Assembly (NCBI GenBank): GCA_946540435.1
Contig: CAMNII010000015.1
Span: 1 to 48,938, forward strand
DNA: 48,938 bases
Reading direction: 5' to 3'
Origin: an uncultured Prevotella sp.
GTDB lineage: Bacteria; Bacteroidota; Bacteroidia; Bacteroidales; Bacteroidaceae
A model generated the notes under the pieces. It had not been told where the DNA came from. It made no database searches and worked only from the letters and a program-made list of their open reading frames with translations. Shown one piece after another: positions 1 to 11,300 of the stretch; positions within the stretch are counted from its first letter, which is position 1, and every line of letters begins with the position of its first letter. Position numbers and translations under genes: made by a program.

Positions 1-2188
1 TAGCCATCTGCGAGCTCGTACCCACCTGACCACCGTTGATGTTCATCGTGACGTTATTGTTGATGGTACCCCAGGAGTTACTACCGCCATAGATACCACC
101 TTCGACCGTGCCACCCTTCATCGTAATATTGACGGTCTGTCCATTTTGGTTATTACTACCACCATAGACTTTTCCTTTGACATTACCTCCGAGGATGTAC
201 AGATTTGCTGTCATGTTGGTATTGTTTGTCCAGTTTGTCCCTGTATTATCAGCAACAAGACCAAAATTGCCACCTCCATAAACATCACGGCCAATCTCGG
301 CATCATCTGCAACGACTACTGTTGAACCAAACACCTTACCTACGGTCATGCTATTGAGCGAGGCACCAGGGTTGTTAGCATTATAGCCTGCTGGTTGAAT
401 ACCACATCCTGCACCAAAAATATTACCACCGTATGCACCATTAGTTCCGTATGTGGAGGTGCCTCCAATATACGGATCTGCTGAGGATTGAACGACCTTT
501 ACATCGCCTCCTATATACAAATTAGTCAATCCGTACAATTCACCACCGTCATTGCGTGTTCCGTTGCAACCACCGGCAATCCAGCCATTAACTGTACCGC
601 CAGTAAAAATGAATTTTATATTGCCAGACGAGCCGCCATAGGCTCCTGCACCATATACAGAACCTCTTATTGTACCACCTTTTTGTCTGACAAGAATGGA
701 AGGCTCTCCGTCATTAACTGCATAGTTTGCATAATTCGTTCCGTAGTTATTAACTCCTCCTGCAATACTGGCAAGATTTCCTCCTTCTATCGTAATATAT
801 CTTTTACCTGTGTATCGAGCATTATCGTTTGAAGTGGGATGTCCTAAATAGAGACAATAATCTGCTGATGCATCATCAAGTCTGTTTCCTTGAATGGTTC
901 CGCTTTTTACTGTCCAGTCGAAGACTTTGCTGTTTCGATTTGCTGCACTGGTGAAATAGACAGTGGCATTACCAGCATTATTACTTTTGCCATAAACAGT
1001 TCCGTTTGGTGCAAGGGTTAATAATGCGTTGTTCGATGTAGCACGATCATAGTCACATCCGATAATTGCTTTTAATGCTACAACACCACCAAAAGTTCCG
1101 CCTGTATTATTTAATAAATCAAAGTTGTTTATTGTCCCGCTTTCTATTCGTAAAGTATATGACAAGGCGTTGTCTGTGTCATCATTTCTTCCTCGTACTC
1201 GATTAATTGTCCCTGAGCATCCACGACCGATGACGAGGTCATAGCCTGCTCCAGTCCAAGTAGAACCACCTGCATTTAGTGTGATATATTCGAACTTAGT
1301 ATCTGCATTGCAAGTAAATGTCCCGCTCATAGTCGAATTTGTGCCGGCAGCATCACCATTCGGGTAGCGAGATGATATGGTAACTGGCTTCTGACCAGTA
1401 CGGTTTACATTACCTGAATAATATGTTCCTGTACAGACATAAAAGTTTCGTTCATAAGTGCTTGCCGCAAATGTATTACTATTTAAATAACCATCATAAC
1501 CCATACGAGAAGCCCTGTTTGCAACCACAAACGCTCTTGCCCACAAAGCCTCTAACTCCACAGTCATTCCTGTCGAAGCTGAAGGAGCAAAGAATACTTC
1601 CGTCTCGGCATCGATAGTGCCACCGGTATTGATTTGTGTTCCACCTGTAGCAGCCGTATGAATAGTGCCGCCACTAACGCTTTTCACCCGCCAGGCGTAG
1701 AAGCCGCAATACTTGTTGAGGTCGCCTGTAGCATATTGATAAGTAGGACGTTTGGAGAAGGGATTCGGGATGGTGGTGTAAGCACAGCGCCCCGTCGGAT
1801 TGGTGCTGGTGCTGCCATCTGTGCGCTCCAAGGTCTTATAGTAAACAAAGGTGTTCGCCGTTTCATTATAGCTAAGTTGAACCCCTGTAGCATTCTGTGT
1901 CCAGCTATTATTCGCAGGCGTCGCACCATTCGTCGTGCTGATAGTTCCTGTACCATTGCCATAATAGGTAATCGTCACATCGGCAGGGTTAAGGCTGCGG
2001 ATGGGACAAGAGGCATCACTGTAATAACTCCATGAATGATCCTCAAGGTCATTGAGGTAGACGGTAGTACCATCTACGCCTGTCGCGTGAGGTGCTTGCG
2101 CCATCACCCCGCTGGCTCCCATGAGCATCAGGAGGGTGAGGAGGGTGGCTCTGAGGGGTGTGTGACGGGAAAATATCTTTTTGTTCAT
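1..2188 (-). CDS. Large secreted Gly-Gly-repeat protein, 3' end beyond the window (partial)
   Basis: I translated this frame by hand from the reverse complement and found no stop from the start to base 1, so at least 729 codons are present and the C-terminus lies outside the window. The N-terminus is a signal peptide ending near GVMAQAP. After about 200 residues without repeats, the chain becomes rich in Gly-Gly turns such as VYGGGNFG, KVYGGSNN and GIYGGSN alternating with short beta-like strands. This is the style of the giant protein encoded just upstream, so the two are probably paralogues arranged in tandem. A right-handed beta-helix or similar solenoid is likely but not proven. In-frame ATGs also occur at 2200 and 2215; I chose 2188 because it gives the most standard signal peptide. 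The stretch at roughly 480-1500 looks more AT-rich than the neighbouring genes. Secretion by T9SS is plausible from the paralogue, but the C-terminal signal cannot be seen here. Confidence 0.8.
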   Translation of the reverse strand, partial: MNKKIFSRHTPLRATLLTLLMLMGASGVMAQAPHATGVDGTTVYLNDLEDHSWSYYSDASCPIRSLNPADVTITYYGNGTGTISTTNGATPANNSWTQNATGVQLSYNETANTFVYYKTLERTDGSTSTNPTGRCAYTTIPNPFSKRPTYQYATGDLNKYCGFYAWRVKSVSGGTIHTAATGGTQINTGGTIDAETEVFFAPSASTGMTVELEALWARAFVVANRASRMGYDGYLNSNTFAASTYERNFYVCTGTYYSGNVNRTGQKPVTISSRYPNGDAAGTNSTMSGTFTCNADTKFEYITLNAGGSTWTGAGYDLVIGRGCSGTINRVRGRNDDTDNALSYTLRIESGTINNFDLLNNTGGTFGGVVALKAIIGCDYDRATSNNALLTLAPNGTVYGKSNNAGNATVYFTSAANRNSKVFDWTVKSGTIQGNRLDDASADYCLYLGHPTSNDNARYTGKRYITIEGGNLASIAGGVNNYGTNYANYAVNDGEPSILVRQKGGTIRGSVYGAGAYGGSSGNIKFIFTGGTVNGWIAGGCNGTRNDGGELYGLTNLYIGGDVKVVQSSADPYIGGTSTYGTNGAYGGNIFGAGCGIQPAGYNANNPGASLNSMTVGKVFGSTVVVADDAEIGRDVYGGGNFGLVADNTGTNWTNNTNMTANLYILGGNVKGKVYGGSNNQNGQTVNITMKGGTVEGGIYGGSNSWGTINNNVTMNINGGQVGTSSQMA

Positions 2189-2250
2189 ATCGAATGTCAT
2201 CTTGTTCTGTTGCATATCGTGTAGTACTTGGTATCGTTGTTCGTTAGTTA

Positions 2251-2297
2251 TGCGGCCTGCCGCAGGACGAAGGGGCTCCGAAGAGCGGCAGGCCGCA
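2251..2297 (-). terminator. 13-bp perfect inverted repeat between the two giant genes
   Basis: TGCGGCCTGCCGC at 2251-2263 pairs perfectly with GCGGCAGGCCGCA at 2285-2297, leaving a 21-nt loop. It lies 12 nt downstream of the stop codon of the 3878-codon gene and about 60 nt before the next gene. No T-tract follows on the minus strand, so a partial terminator, RNA-stability hairpin or processing site is more likely than a full intrinsic terminator. Confidence 0.6.
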
Positions 2298-2308
2298 CAC
2301 CTTGCATG

Positions 2309-5300
2309 TTATTTCTCTACGCGGAGTTTCTTGGAGTGCTCACCTGCGCCGACGACATAGAGTCCTGTGCTGGGCACGATGGTCTCTACCTTCTCACCGG
2401 GTTCGACGGTGAAGACGGTGACGGTGGCACCCGACGTGGTGACGATGCGGACGTCAACGGCATAGCTGAGTCCTGACTCGACGATAATCTTACCCTTCTT
2501 GGCGTAGATGTTCATGCCGTCCTGGATGCCTTCCGAGAGGTCGTCGTCATTGCCGCCGCCGAAGGAGGTACCGGGCTGGTTGAAGGTGATGTGTCGTACC
2601 TTCTGCATGTTGTCACCCTTGGCCGGTGCCGCTGCGGTATTGACGAAGTACGGGCGGAAGGGCACTGCTGCCTTGGCTGCTGCCTGGACGTCGTAACTGC
2701 TGCCTGCTGCATTGAGCAGGTAGTCGCCAGCGGCGATATTCTTGCTCATGTAGTTCGGCCGGAAGGTATAGTCGCCGTTCTTCACATCTCCAGCAGCCAG
2801 TTCGATGTCGCTGACGCCGATGGTGATGGCGGGCTTGGAGGCGAAGGTGATGGTCTGTACAGGCAGTGCCTCGATACGGGTCTTGGTATTCTCGGGGATG
2901 AACTTACCGCTGAGGTCGAACTCATAGTAGATGGATCCCGGGAATCCGATGATATATGGTGTGGCAGCCTGTGCACGCGGATATCCTTCGTAGGTATGCG
3001 ACGTGCTGTAGTAGGTCTCGTGGTACTTGTCGTCGTTGTGGTCGGCAAACTCGTACTCGGAATAGTAGTAATCCCAGAGGAACGTATTGGTGTATTCCTT
3101 ACTTTCCGTTCCTGTTGCAAGTGCGCTGAAGTCACCCTCGGCGATATGGTTGACGGCATCTGTTTCATGGACGTTGCCCTTGAATTCACGAAGCCAGTAC
3201 TCATGTCCCTTGTTATGACCTTCGCTCTGATAGAAGTGTGTCAGCTCACCCTTGGTCTGTGTGGTGACGAGTTCCGGTGAGAAGGGTACGCTGATGTCTT
3301 CCCATCCGTCGGTCAGTCCGGCATAGACATCGGGAACACGCTGGTACCACATGCGCTTGCCTGATGCAAAGGTGTACTCGATCGGCGCGTTGAAGTCGTT
3401 CTTATCGACGAGGAGATGGTCGACGGGAGCCGTGTAGCCTGTTCCCTCGGCGTTCTTCACGATGCGGTGACCATGGAGCACGGCATTGTTGGCTGCCACG
3501 GTGCGATAGGTAGTATTCGTCTCCGCAAAGGTAGGATCGATGAGGTAGTCGGTGATGACGGTATGTGTCTTTGTGACGGCATCGTTATCATCGGTGGTGG
3601 GCTGCGGGATGTACACGAGCAGGTTGCGCGTGAGGTCGATGTTCTGGAAACTGAGCAGTCCGTCGTCGTCGAGGAGCGGCGGATAGTATGCTCCACCCTC
3701 GATGTGGCTGTAAGGCGCCTCGGTGTTACGTCCGCGCTTGTAGTCGGTCACCTCGTTATGTCCGGTGAAGTCGATGGCGGTGAGTCCGGGTAAGGCCTCG
3801 CGTGCGCCGTCTTTCGACTTGGCGGCGAAGATGGCATCGGGGTTGAAGTGTGCGATGCCCATCTCCATGCTCTGATAGTATGCCGGTGCACGATAGACGC
3901 GGTTGCTGCCACTGGTGAGCAGTCTGTCGTTAGCCTTGTTGATGTGCGACGGGTGCGACTGGTGCTCGCGGCCTTCGATATGCCCATAGGTGAGTTGCTG
4001 TCCGAAGAAGATGTAGTCGTCGGGCCAGATGGGATAGTAGCGGTCGGAGCTCTCGTCGTAGCGTTCGTTGACCGTCTCGGGTACTGTTCCGCCGGCATAG
4101 ATGAAGTCGTCGTTGTCGTAGCGTGTCTCTACGTAGAACGGCGTGTAGTTGGTCTCGGTCTCGTAGTGACCGGTCTTCCACGTCATCTTTCCTTCGATGT
4201 TGAGGTCGTCGGCATCGTAGTATCCGTAGCTGTTGGTGGTGAACGAGTGGTGGTCGTTGTAGCGCTTCTGCAGATAGAATCCGTTGAGGTCGTAAGCCAC
4301 TTCGCCGTTGTAGAAGTCCTTGAGCGGCTTCTGCATGGGCAGTCCTCGCTGCGGGTTCTTGTTTTCGTCAGACGGTGTGTAGACGTTGGTGTCGGGATAG
4401 TAGCAGTTGACGATCTGCACGGGTCTCTCGGCAGAGATATCGCGTGTGGGATGTCCGATGATGGGGCTGATGCCGGCATCCATGGTTGTTGCCGAGCTCT
4501 CTATCCAGCAGTTTTCGGCATATCCCGAACCCTCGTCGGCGATACCGGCAGAGGTGAACGATCCCATGACGCCGAGGTTATAGACGTCGCCGCAGAGGTG
4601 TCCGAAGAGCGAGTTGTTGAGACCGCTGATGGTGTATCCGTCGCCATGGACCTCACCCTCGAAGCACTGGTTCGTGGCGTTGGCGATAGGCTCCCAGTCG
4701 GTGTAGGCTTTCGGGCTGACATCGCCTCGGAAGATGAACGTCAGGTTCTGTGCCTCCTTGACATGCTCGTTGACGTGGGCGTGTCCGTCGAGGGTACCTC
4801 CGCTGATGGTCTTGGGATATCCGTCCTCATCCATCTCGTTGTAGAGGGTGAGTCCGTAGAAGTCCTTGAAGAGGTCGAGCTTGCTCTTGCTCTCGTCGGA
4901 TGTCGTTGCACGTCCGTCGATATAGATCTTGCTGGGACGGTGGACGACAGGATAGTCGACATAGAGGTGGTGTTCCTTGTCGGCCATCACCTTGTCGATG
5001 TCGTGGTAGTTGGCCACCTTGAACTGTACGGCATTGGAGAAGGTCTTGCCGAGATAGGTCTTGGCGTAGTAGGATACCCAATAGCCATCCTGATACCAGT
5101 ACAGCGGTGTGGTGTTATTATAATAAGGTGTGCCGTTGGTATGGCTTTCTGCTTCAGCCTGTGTGGCATAGATTTCCCATCCGCCACCGAGGAGTTCGAA
5201 GGCGCCTGGTGTCACATTCGGCACTTTCAGACCGATTGTCGTTCCAGGGATGACGACGGAAGGATCGGTGAGTTGTCCGATCTGCGGCACGCCACTCTTG

Positions 5301-8300
5301 AAATTGATGTGGATGTTGAGGACGTGCTTCTCGGAGATCTGTTCGATGTGTGCACCGTCTTCGTCGCTCTCTTCGTATTCGTAGTTGAAGACGACGGTGA
5401 TAATCTTACCCTTTGACAGGTCGAAGATGTCGCTCTCACGTGAGACGTACAGGGTACTGGTCTCGATGGGTGCCGTTCCATGGACAACGAAGTCTTTCTG
5501 CTTGTTGGGCAGGTCGTCATAGTTATCCTTGGTGATGATACATCCCACGGGCACCTGGTCGCCAGAGTTATAGACGCTGCTGGTGAAGATGTCGGTGACG
5601 GATTGTCCTTCACCGTTCTCGTTGACGTCATATTCCTCGCGGCAGTAGTAGTATTCACCGGCCGTATCGAAGGTGATGGCCGCGATCTTATCCTTGTTGC
5701 CGGCGTCGAGGTTGTCATAGAACGCCTTGGTGACCGTGTTACCCACGGAGTAGAAGGTGTCGCCGCGCATGAAGCTGGTCTTCACGACGTAGACGGTCTC
5801 ACCGTCAGCCTCGGTCTTCACGGCCGAGTAGTGGTACTGCTCATTGGGGATGTCCTCGTATTCCTCACGTGAGAGGACGGTGTATCTTGTGTACGTTTTT
5901 GTTCCACCCTCTTCGTTGGTGTATTGCAAGTCGTCGATACCGTTGTAGGTAGCGGTATAGTCGACGGCTTGCTTCTTGGAGTAGAGGACTTCTCCTTCCG
6001 TTCCGTTCTCGCTGTCGTAATAGGTAACGGGATTATTGAAGGTAGGATCGATGAGCAGGTCGAAGGCATCGTAGTTGAACTTGAAGTTCGCCCGGTCTTC
6101 GGCAGACATCGAGCACCATGCCTCGAGCGCACGGTAGTTATGTCCGGTCTCATACCAGCCGCCGCCATAGAGTCCACCCTCCTTACAATAGTATGCCTCG
6201 TCGAAGTAGGTATCGATTTCGCTGGCGATGTCGGGATACTTAGTCTTCAGGGCTGCGATGCTGTCGCTTGACACGAGGTCGCCATAGTAGACAAAGTCTG
6301 TTGCACTGAGCTCAAGGGTGTTGGTACAGATATAGGCTTCCTTCATCTTGGCCTTTACGGAAGCGGGATAGCTGTCGTAGGAGGATTGCGATACGCCGAC
6401 GCCGGGATACAGATGGATGCGCGTACCATCAGCGTCATAGTTGATTTCATCGGTTACCACCCATGCCTTCTCTACCTTGGCCTGTCCTGACGATGCAGGC
6501 TTGTGTTCACCGAGAGACTCATAGCTGTCGTATACTTCTCCAGGGATGATGTCGCCTGTCGTGTATTCGCGCTGTCCATAGACGCCACTGACGGTGGCCG
6601 TATAGGTCGGAGACTCGGTATATTGAGCCTGTTCGGCAGTGCTCAGGGTCTGGAAGACCTTAGCGAGGATCTTGTCCGTATTATTGACATGATTGGTGTA
6701 GTAGTCATCCCAGACTTGGGGGTTGTTCAACTCGAGGGTGAGGACATATCCCTTGTCGTGGGAAATATTGTTCGACGGACGGAAGACCTCTCCGAAGGCA
6801 ACGTTGCGCTCCTGTCCTACGCTATAGACGGAGTCTACGGTGAAGGCGCTGTATTCCTCGGGCAGCATTGTGTAGCCCTTCTTATATTCTGTTTCACCGA
6901 TCTTGCAGTCGCTCACGACGGTGTAGGTCTCACGGACGAACTTCTGGCGGTCAGGCTCGCTGAGCAGCATCCAATCCCAATATCCGATGGTGTCGTTGAG
7001 GTGATAGGTGACATTGTTGATGAGCATGGTCTCATCCTGTCCGAGCTTGTGCTCCTTTCCGCTGTCGCTATAGTAGGCATAGAGGTTGGGCTGCACATCT
7101 TCCAGTGATATCTTTCCGTGTGAGGCTGCCGTGATGGTCAGCGGGATGTTGACGGTTTCCTTATAGGGGCTTGCCGATCCGGTATAAGCGGAGATATACT
7201 GGTCATAGACATAGATGCTACCCTTGATATACCAGTAGTGGGCAGCTGCCTCATCGGGCTGCAGATACTTGCCACTGGTGGGATAGCAGTCGTCGATGAT
7301 CTGCTTGGTGCTGTGGATGAAGTTTCCTGAGGTTTCGATGACATGACGCGTATCATTGGGTACGGAATAGGAGAATGCCTTCTTCGTCACGGCATTACGG
7401 TTGAACTCGGACAGGATGGTCTGTGTCAGACCTGTTTCCGAGCGTGTGCCATGCTCGTTCTTGGCATAGACATATCCACCGCCCTGACCTGTCATCACGT
7501 TGATGAGGTCGAGTTCTATCACGCCGGTGATATAACCCCAGTCTTTGTCTTCCTTGGTTCCCTTCTCGGTGGTCAGCTCGAGGTATACACCCGATGCCAG
7601 GGCAACCTTATTGGCGCTGTCGCCATTGTTACGTTCGCGCTTCGTGGCGTAATACTCTTTCCACTCATAGTAGGTCTTTCCATCTTCTTTATATTTATCC
7701 TCCAAGGCTGATGATTTGCGCTTGGAGTGGAAGTCGACATCGCTGGTCAGGGCGCCCATGAAGTTCACGATGTTATAGATACCGAAGTAGTTGCCGTGGG
7801 AGGTGTTCTCTGTCGACTCACCGGAAGCCTTTGTGGCAATCTGGTTGAGGGATACCTCACGTACACGGTTGATGGTGTAGTTGGTATAGTCGACAACCTG
7901 CGGCACACGGTCGCGTGCTCCCTGCAGCACCATTCGGCTACCGAAGATACCTGCGAAGTCGGCACGCTGCAGGGTGTTCATCAGACGTCCTGCATAGATT
8001 GTACAGAATCCTTCTGTTTCCCAATAGGCTGTGTTGGGTGTGCCGTCGGCATTGATATAAGGATTGGTCTCACCTCCGAAGATGTCCTTGAACTCAGTCT
8101 GAGTCAGGATAGACCCTTCGGAATAGCTCTTTCCGTTGTAATCAAAAGCTTGGATACACTTGTATTTCAGTTCGAAGTAAGCCTTCTCACGGTCGGAAAG
8201 CGTATTGTAGGTCTCGAGGGAGATATTCGAGTCGGTGTTGTAATAGTCGGTACCGTAGTTGGTGACGTTCAACTCGCGGTATCCATCGACGAAGGTCAGG

Positions 8301-11300
8301 TTACCATCGCCATAGAGTCCGCCGACATGCTCGGTACCGATGGTGATGAGGTCGCGGTTGTAGACATCATGGATGGTGGCGGTAGCATTACCGATCACGG
8401 TGCTGATGTTGGCATACACCTGGTCACTACCGGTAGAGACATTACCACCGGCAAAGACTGCATTGCGGATGATGATACCATCTACATCGAGCTGTGACCA
8501 GCGGGCAGCATCGGCATTCTTGTTAAGCAGTTTGTCGAGGTCGCTCGTGGGGACATAGTCTCCGGCATGATAGGTCGTTCCGCCAATCTCGACATCGTTG
8601 AGGACCGACGTCCACGGCTCCACGATCACGCGGCAGTCCTCGGTGAGGATCTTCTCCGAACCGTTGAGCACGAAGCTACCATCTGCATACTGGTAATAAT
8701 AGCCTTCGTCGGCATCATCAAAGCGCTCACCCGACTTGTTACCTGTTGCACTGTATACGAAGCCGATGTTACCACCGCCGAAGACGTTTCCATAGCCTTC
8801 ACCGACACCCTCCGGCGTTCCAATCTCACCGCCACGGATATTCACTTCTGTTGTTCCGAAGACATATCCCTTGGAACTACGGTCTAAGGTGACCAGCTCC
8901 TCAGCAGTCATGTAGCCTTCGCCGTTCCAGTTGTCGAATCCACGGCCACCGCCGAAGACGTCGCGGCGCACATGGCCGTCCCAGATATTGACATAGGTAG
9001 CACCACCCTTATAGATCTTTGCCACCCCATTGATGAATGTTCCTGTTGGTGCCGGCTTGTCGCTGCGTACCGTTCCACGTCCGATGGTTCCGATCTCGCC
9101 ACCGCCGTAGACACTGTTACGGACGATGCCGCCGTACATATTTACATAGGTCGTATCGGCACAGGTCTCGGCAACGTAGCCGCCACCGAAGACATTACCG
9201 GAATACTGCTCGAGCGTGCCGATACCTTCCTTACCCTTGTCGGGCTCGTTGACTTCAGCCTGGTAGCGCTCATCGAAATTGGTAGTGGCAGGGTCGTCGC
9301 TTCGGCTGTCGTCGTAGTTATAGCCGATGTATCCCTTATTGACGATGACATTGGTACGTCCGAAGACAGGTCCGCCCTCACCGGCACCATAGACATTACG
9401 CTTAATGGCAGGGATACCATTGATGAAGCTGTCGCCGTCGCGGTCGCCGATGACAACATTGGCAATGCCCCAGTCGTCGGTGGCATTATTGGCGACATTG
9501 CTGAAAAGACCCTCATGATAGCCTACGCCACCACGCCATCCACTACCATAGACGTTACGCGCCGTACCGCCCTTGGCATAGGCCATGGTCTTCGCTACGA
9601 AGTAGTCGTCGCCGGTGGTTTGATACTGGTTTCTTACATATCCCTGTGTTCCGGAGGCATAAATATCCTTATTGACGGTGCCGCCAAGCAGGTCGATATA
9701 GGCCGTACCGCTGACGATGGCCTGGGAGCCATTACCACCACCGTAACAATAGTTATTAACCAAACCGCCCTCGTAGATATGGACGTTGGCGTTGAATTTC
9801 TCAAACTCTGCTATTCCGGTCTCCGTATAATACGCCGTCTCCCTGGCTAGGTCGTTATCCAGATAATCATTGGTGTATCCGGCACCCAGGTCAAGGCCGA
9901 GGGTGCGGCCGGCAGCCTCTTCGCTGGCCTTGAAGGCTTTCAGCGACTGTTTGTTGAGCACACGTCCGTTATAGCCGCCACCATAGGCTTCATAGAGCGT
10001 TCCGCCATCGTTGATGTTGACCTCGGTATACTCTGCCCATGTACCGGCACCGTTACCGGCACCATAGACGGTACCATCGTAGCCGTTAGACTGGATGATA
10101 TGGGCATTGACATTGACCTGTGCATAGAGGGTTCGGCGGAAGTTGTTGTTACCACCATAGATAAACGATGTACGGGCCGCACCACTGCTGTAGTTGACAT
10201 GCGACTCATAGACGTCGCAGGGATTCTCGTTTCCTTCCACACCATAGGCACCGCCGTAGATCTGCGGGACTGAGATGGTGGAACCCACTGGTACATTGAC
10301 GATGGTACGACGGGTGACGCCTTCGTTGTAACTGCCACCAAAGGCCATGTTAATCTGTCCACGAACCATGTCGACGACAGCAGAAGCCACGACTCCTGTT
10401 TCGTTAGCCTTTGCTTCGGCAGGCACCACACCCATGCCAAGGCCGCTATAGTCGCCGGCACCGAAGACCTGTGTGCTCAGGAAGTCCTGCCAGCCCTGCG
10501 GCACATCGACCAGCACATAGCTTCTGTTCTGCAGGGAGTCCTTACCGATTTCACCAGGATAGCCCTCACCGGCACCGTAGATTCTCAACACCCTGTTATC
10601 GACACGCGTACGGATAGGCTTGAAGTTGACGAAGGCACTCTCCATGCGTGGCTTGATGAAGCCCGGCCGGGCCAGACCCAGATTGGCTTCTGTCTTGTCG
10701 GGAGAATTAGTGGTATAGGTGTAGTCCTTGAACAGGTCGTCCTTATAGTCGTAGTAGCCATAGCATCCGCCATAGATATAGTCCACGCGGCCTTGCAGGT
10801 ACTCAATATATGCTGAGGCTTTCAACACCTCCGGCACTGTTGCACCGGTGGGATTGTAGACCTTGTCGCGGGCGGTCTCACTGACACGGGCGGCGAAGTC
10901 ATAATTGTTGGTATTCAGGATTTTTCCACCTAGGTCATTACCTCCGTAGATATGGTCGCGGATATAGGGGAAGCCCAGCGCATCTTCTTCGTCGCTCTGG
11001 CTGCCGCGTCCTACATAGGTCTCGGTATGTCCGAGGATATCGGCATTACAAGAGCCTGCGAAGGTATTGAAGACGCGACCATTACCCAGGTTGATATGCG
11101 TATTACCACAGATGGGGCCTTCGAAGCCGCCACCATAGATAAATTCCGTTGCGGCCATGTCGTTGCTGTCGCCGGCAGCATTACGGGCAACGCCAGGGAT
11201 GTCGCCGCAGAGGTTGACATACGTACTGTAGCGCTCGTCGTATTCATACTGGCCGCTGCTGTTCTTCTTTCCGATAGCACCATGTTCACTGCCACCGAAG

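Noticed and set aside
3848..5416. 522-codon plus-strand open frame opposite the giant gene
   Set aside because: It is Val-rich low-complexity sequence, as expected from the reverse strand of Asp/Tyr/Thr-rich coding DNA.
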